This document shows positions 5,408 through 5,633 of a stretch of DNA of 5,633 nucleotides, piece after piece. Under the pieces are notes generated by a model. That model was not told the DNA's origin. It saw only the letters and a program-made list of their open reading frames with translations, and did no database searches. The DNA comes from an uncultured Bacteroidota bacterium. Lineage in GTDB: Bacteria > Bacteroidota > Bacteroidia > B-17B0 > Aurantibacillaceae. The stretch is taken from contig CALMNJ010000047.1 of assembly GCA_937868675.1 (NCBI GenBank), forward strand, positions 1 to 5,633, given 5' to 3'. Each line of letters opens with the position of its first letter. Position 1 is the first letter of the stretch. The translations under genes and the position numbers were made by a program.

Positions 5408-5633
5408 TTACTTCAGGCGCTCAAGCACCCCTTTGCGTTTCACCAGATTTTTGTAATCCCATTGTATGGTTTGGGCTTTTTTAAGCCAACGCTTCATATC
5501 CCTCGTATTTACCTCCGCAGCTTTTGTGTAACGTGCCTCCGCTGCTTTAAAGCTTCCCTCGGGCTGCAGGCCCTGTTCGTCGAACGATTGCCCGCTCCAG
5601 AATAATAGCCTGACACTATCTTTTAATTTGCTG
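5408..5633 (-). CDS. Unidentified protein, C-terminal 74 residues only
   Basis: On the minus strand a frame is open from the window edge to a TAA at 5408-5410, giving 74 residues that end KNLVKRKGVLERLK. It contains FWSGQSFDEQGLQPEGSF and a helical, charged stretch with alternating Ala and Arg/Lys (about 28-54: KAAEARYTKAAEV, then MKRWLKKAQ). This stretch resembles a TPR-like helix pair, though one unit is too little to be sure. Support for a real gene comes from codon-like composition through the whole frame, the lack of stops, and a stop placed only 29 bases before the lipoprotein start. The two are probably in one operon. The start and most of the protein are outside the window, so the function cannot be assigned. 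Confidence 0.75.
   Translation of the reverse strand, partial: SKLKDSVRLLFWSGQSFDEQGLQPEGSFKAAEARYTKAAEVNTRDMKRWLKKAQTIQWDYKNLVKRKGVLERLK

Noticed and set aside
5474..5487. Hairpin GGCTT-TTTT-AAGCC that looks like a terminator
   Set aside because: It lies inside the coding frame of the partial minus-strand gene; there it encodes an in-frame Trp-Leu-Lys-Lys-Ala stretch.
5232..5605. Overlapping plus-strand open frames at the right end
   Set aside because: They lie opposite the lipoprotein gene and the partial minus-strand gene, which have a signal peptide or coherent coding frame.

Overview
The window looks like a chromosomal piece of a member of the Bacteroidota, with moderate GC content. 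The evidence is a tRNA promoter of the form TTTG-N21-TAnnTTTG (the lineage's sigma factor consensus), starts without clear Shine-Dalgarno sequences, a short lipobox signal peptide, and GC-rich intergenic repeats of a type I associate with this phylum. The genus cannot be told from this sequence alone.

From left to right on the plus strand there is a 5'-truncated FtsX/MacB-like ABC transporter permease (1-1182). Its stop overlaps the start of a LolD-like ATPase (1179-1880), so the two form a translationally coupled transporter pair. After two small hairpins comes a complete membrane acyltransferase-3 protein (2007-3107). A gene-poor stretch (3108-3611) follows. It holds a minus-strand tRNA-Arg(ACG) with its own promoter and a strong intrinsic terminator, and then a structured repeat element (copy A). 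dapD (3612-4433, lysine/diaminopimelate pathway) comes next. It is followed by a second copy of the same repeat in the opposite orientation (copy B) and then by a 48-bp duplicate of the 3' end of dapD (4623-4670). On the minus strand, convergent with dapD, are an unrecognised lipoprotein (4737-5378) and, just upstream of it, the C-terminal 74 codons of a gene that runs out of the window (5408-5633).

Functionally the genes are a mixture: envelope transport (ABC pair), envelope glycan or lipid acylation (inferred only from the acyltransferase family), translation (tRNA), diaminopimelate/lysine synthesis (dapD) and a cell-envelope lipoprotein. Apart from the ABC pair and the minus-strand lipoprotein pair, nothing ties them into one system.

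The most interesting part is the architecture around dapD. The gene sits between two inverted copies of a roughly 130-160 bp structured repeat. A codon-aligned second copy of the last 15 codons plus stop lies outside the right repeat, which points to a past insertion or replacement event at this locus. A second notable point is that the tRNA appears to swap two conserved tertiary pairs (15-48 and 19-56) in a compensated way. I found no phage, CRISPR, toxin-antitoxin or defence locus, and I do not claim a new multi-gene system here.
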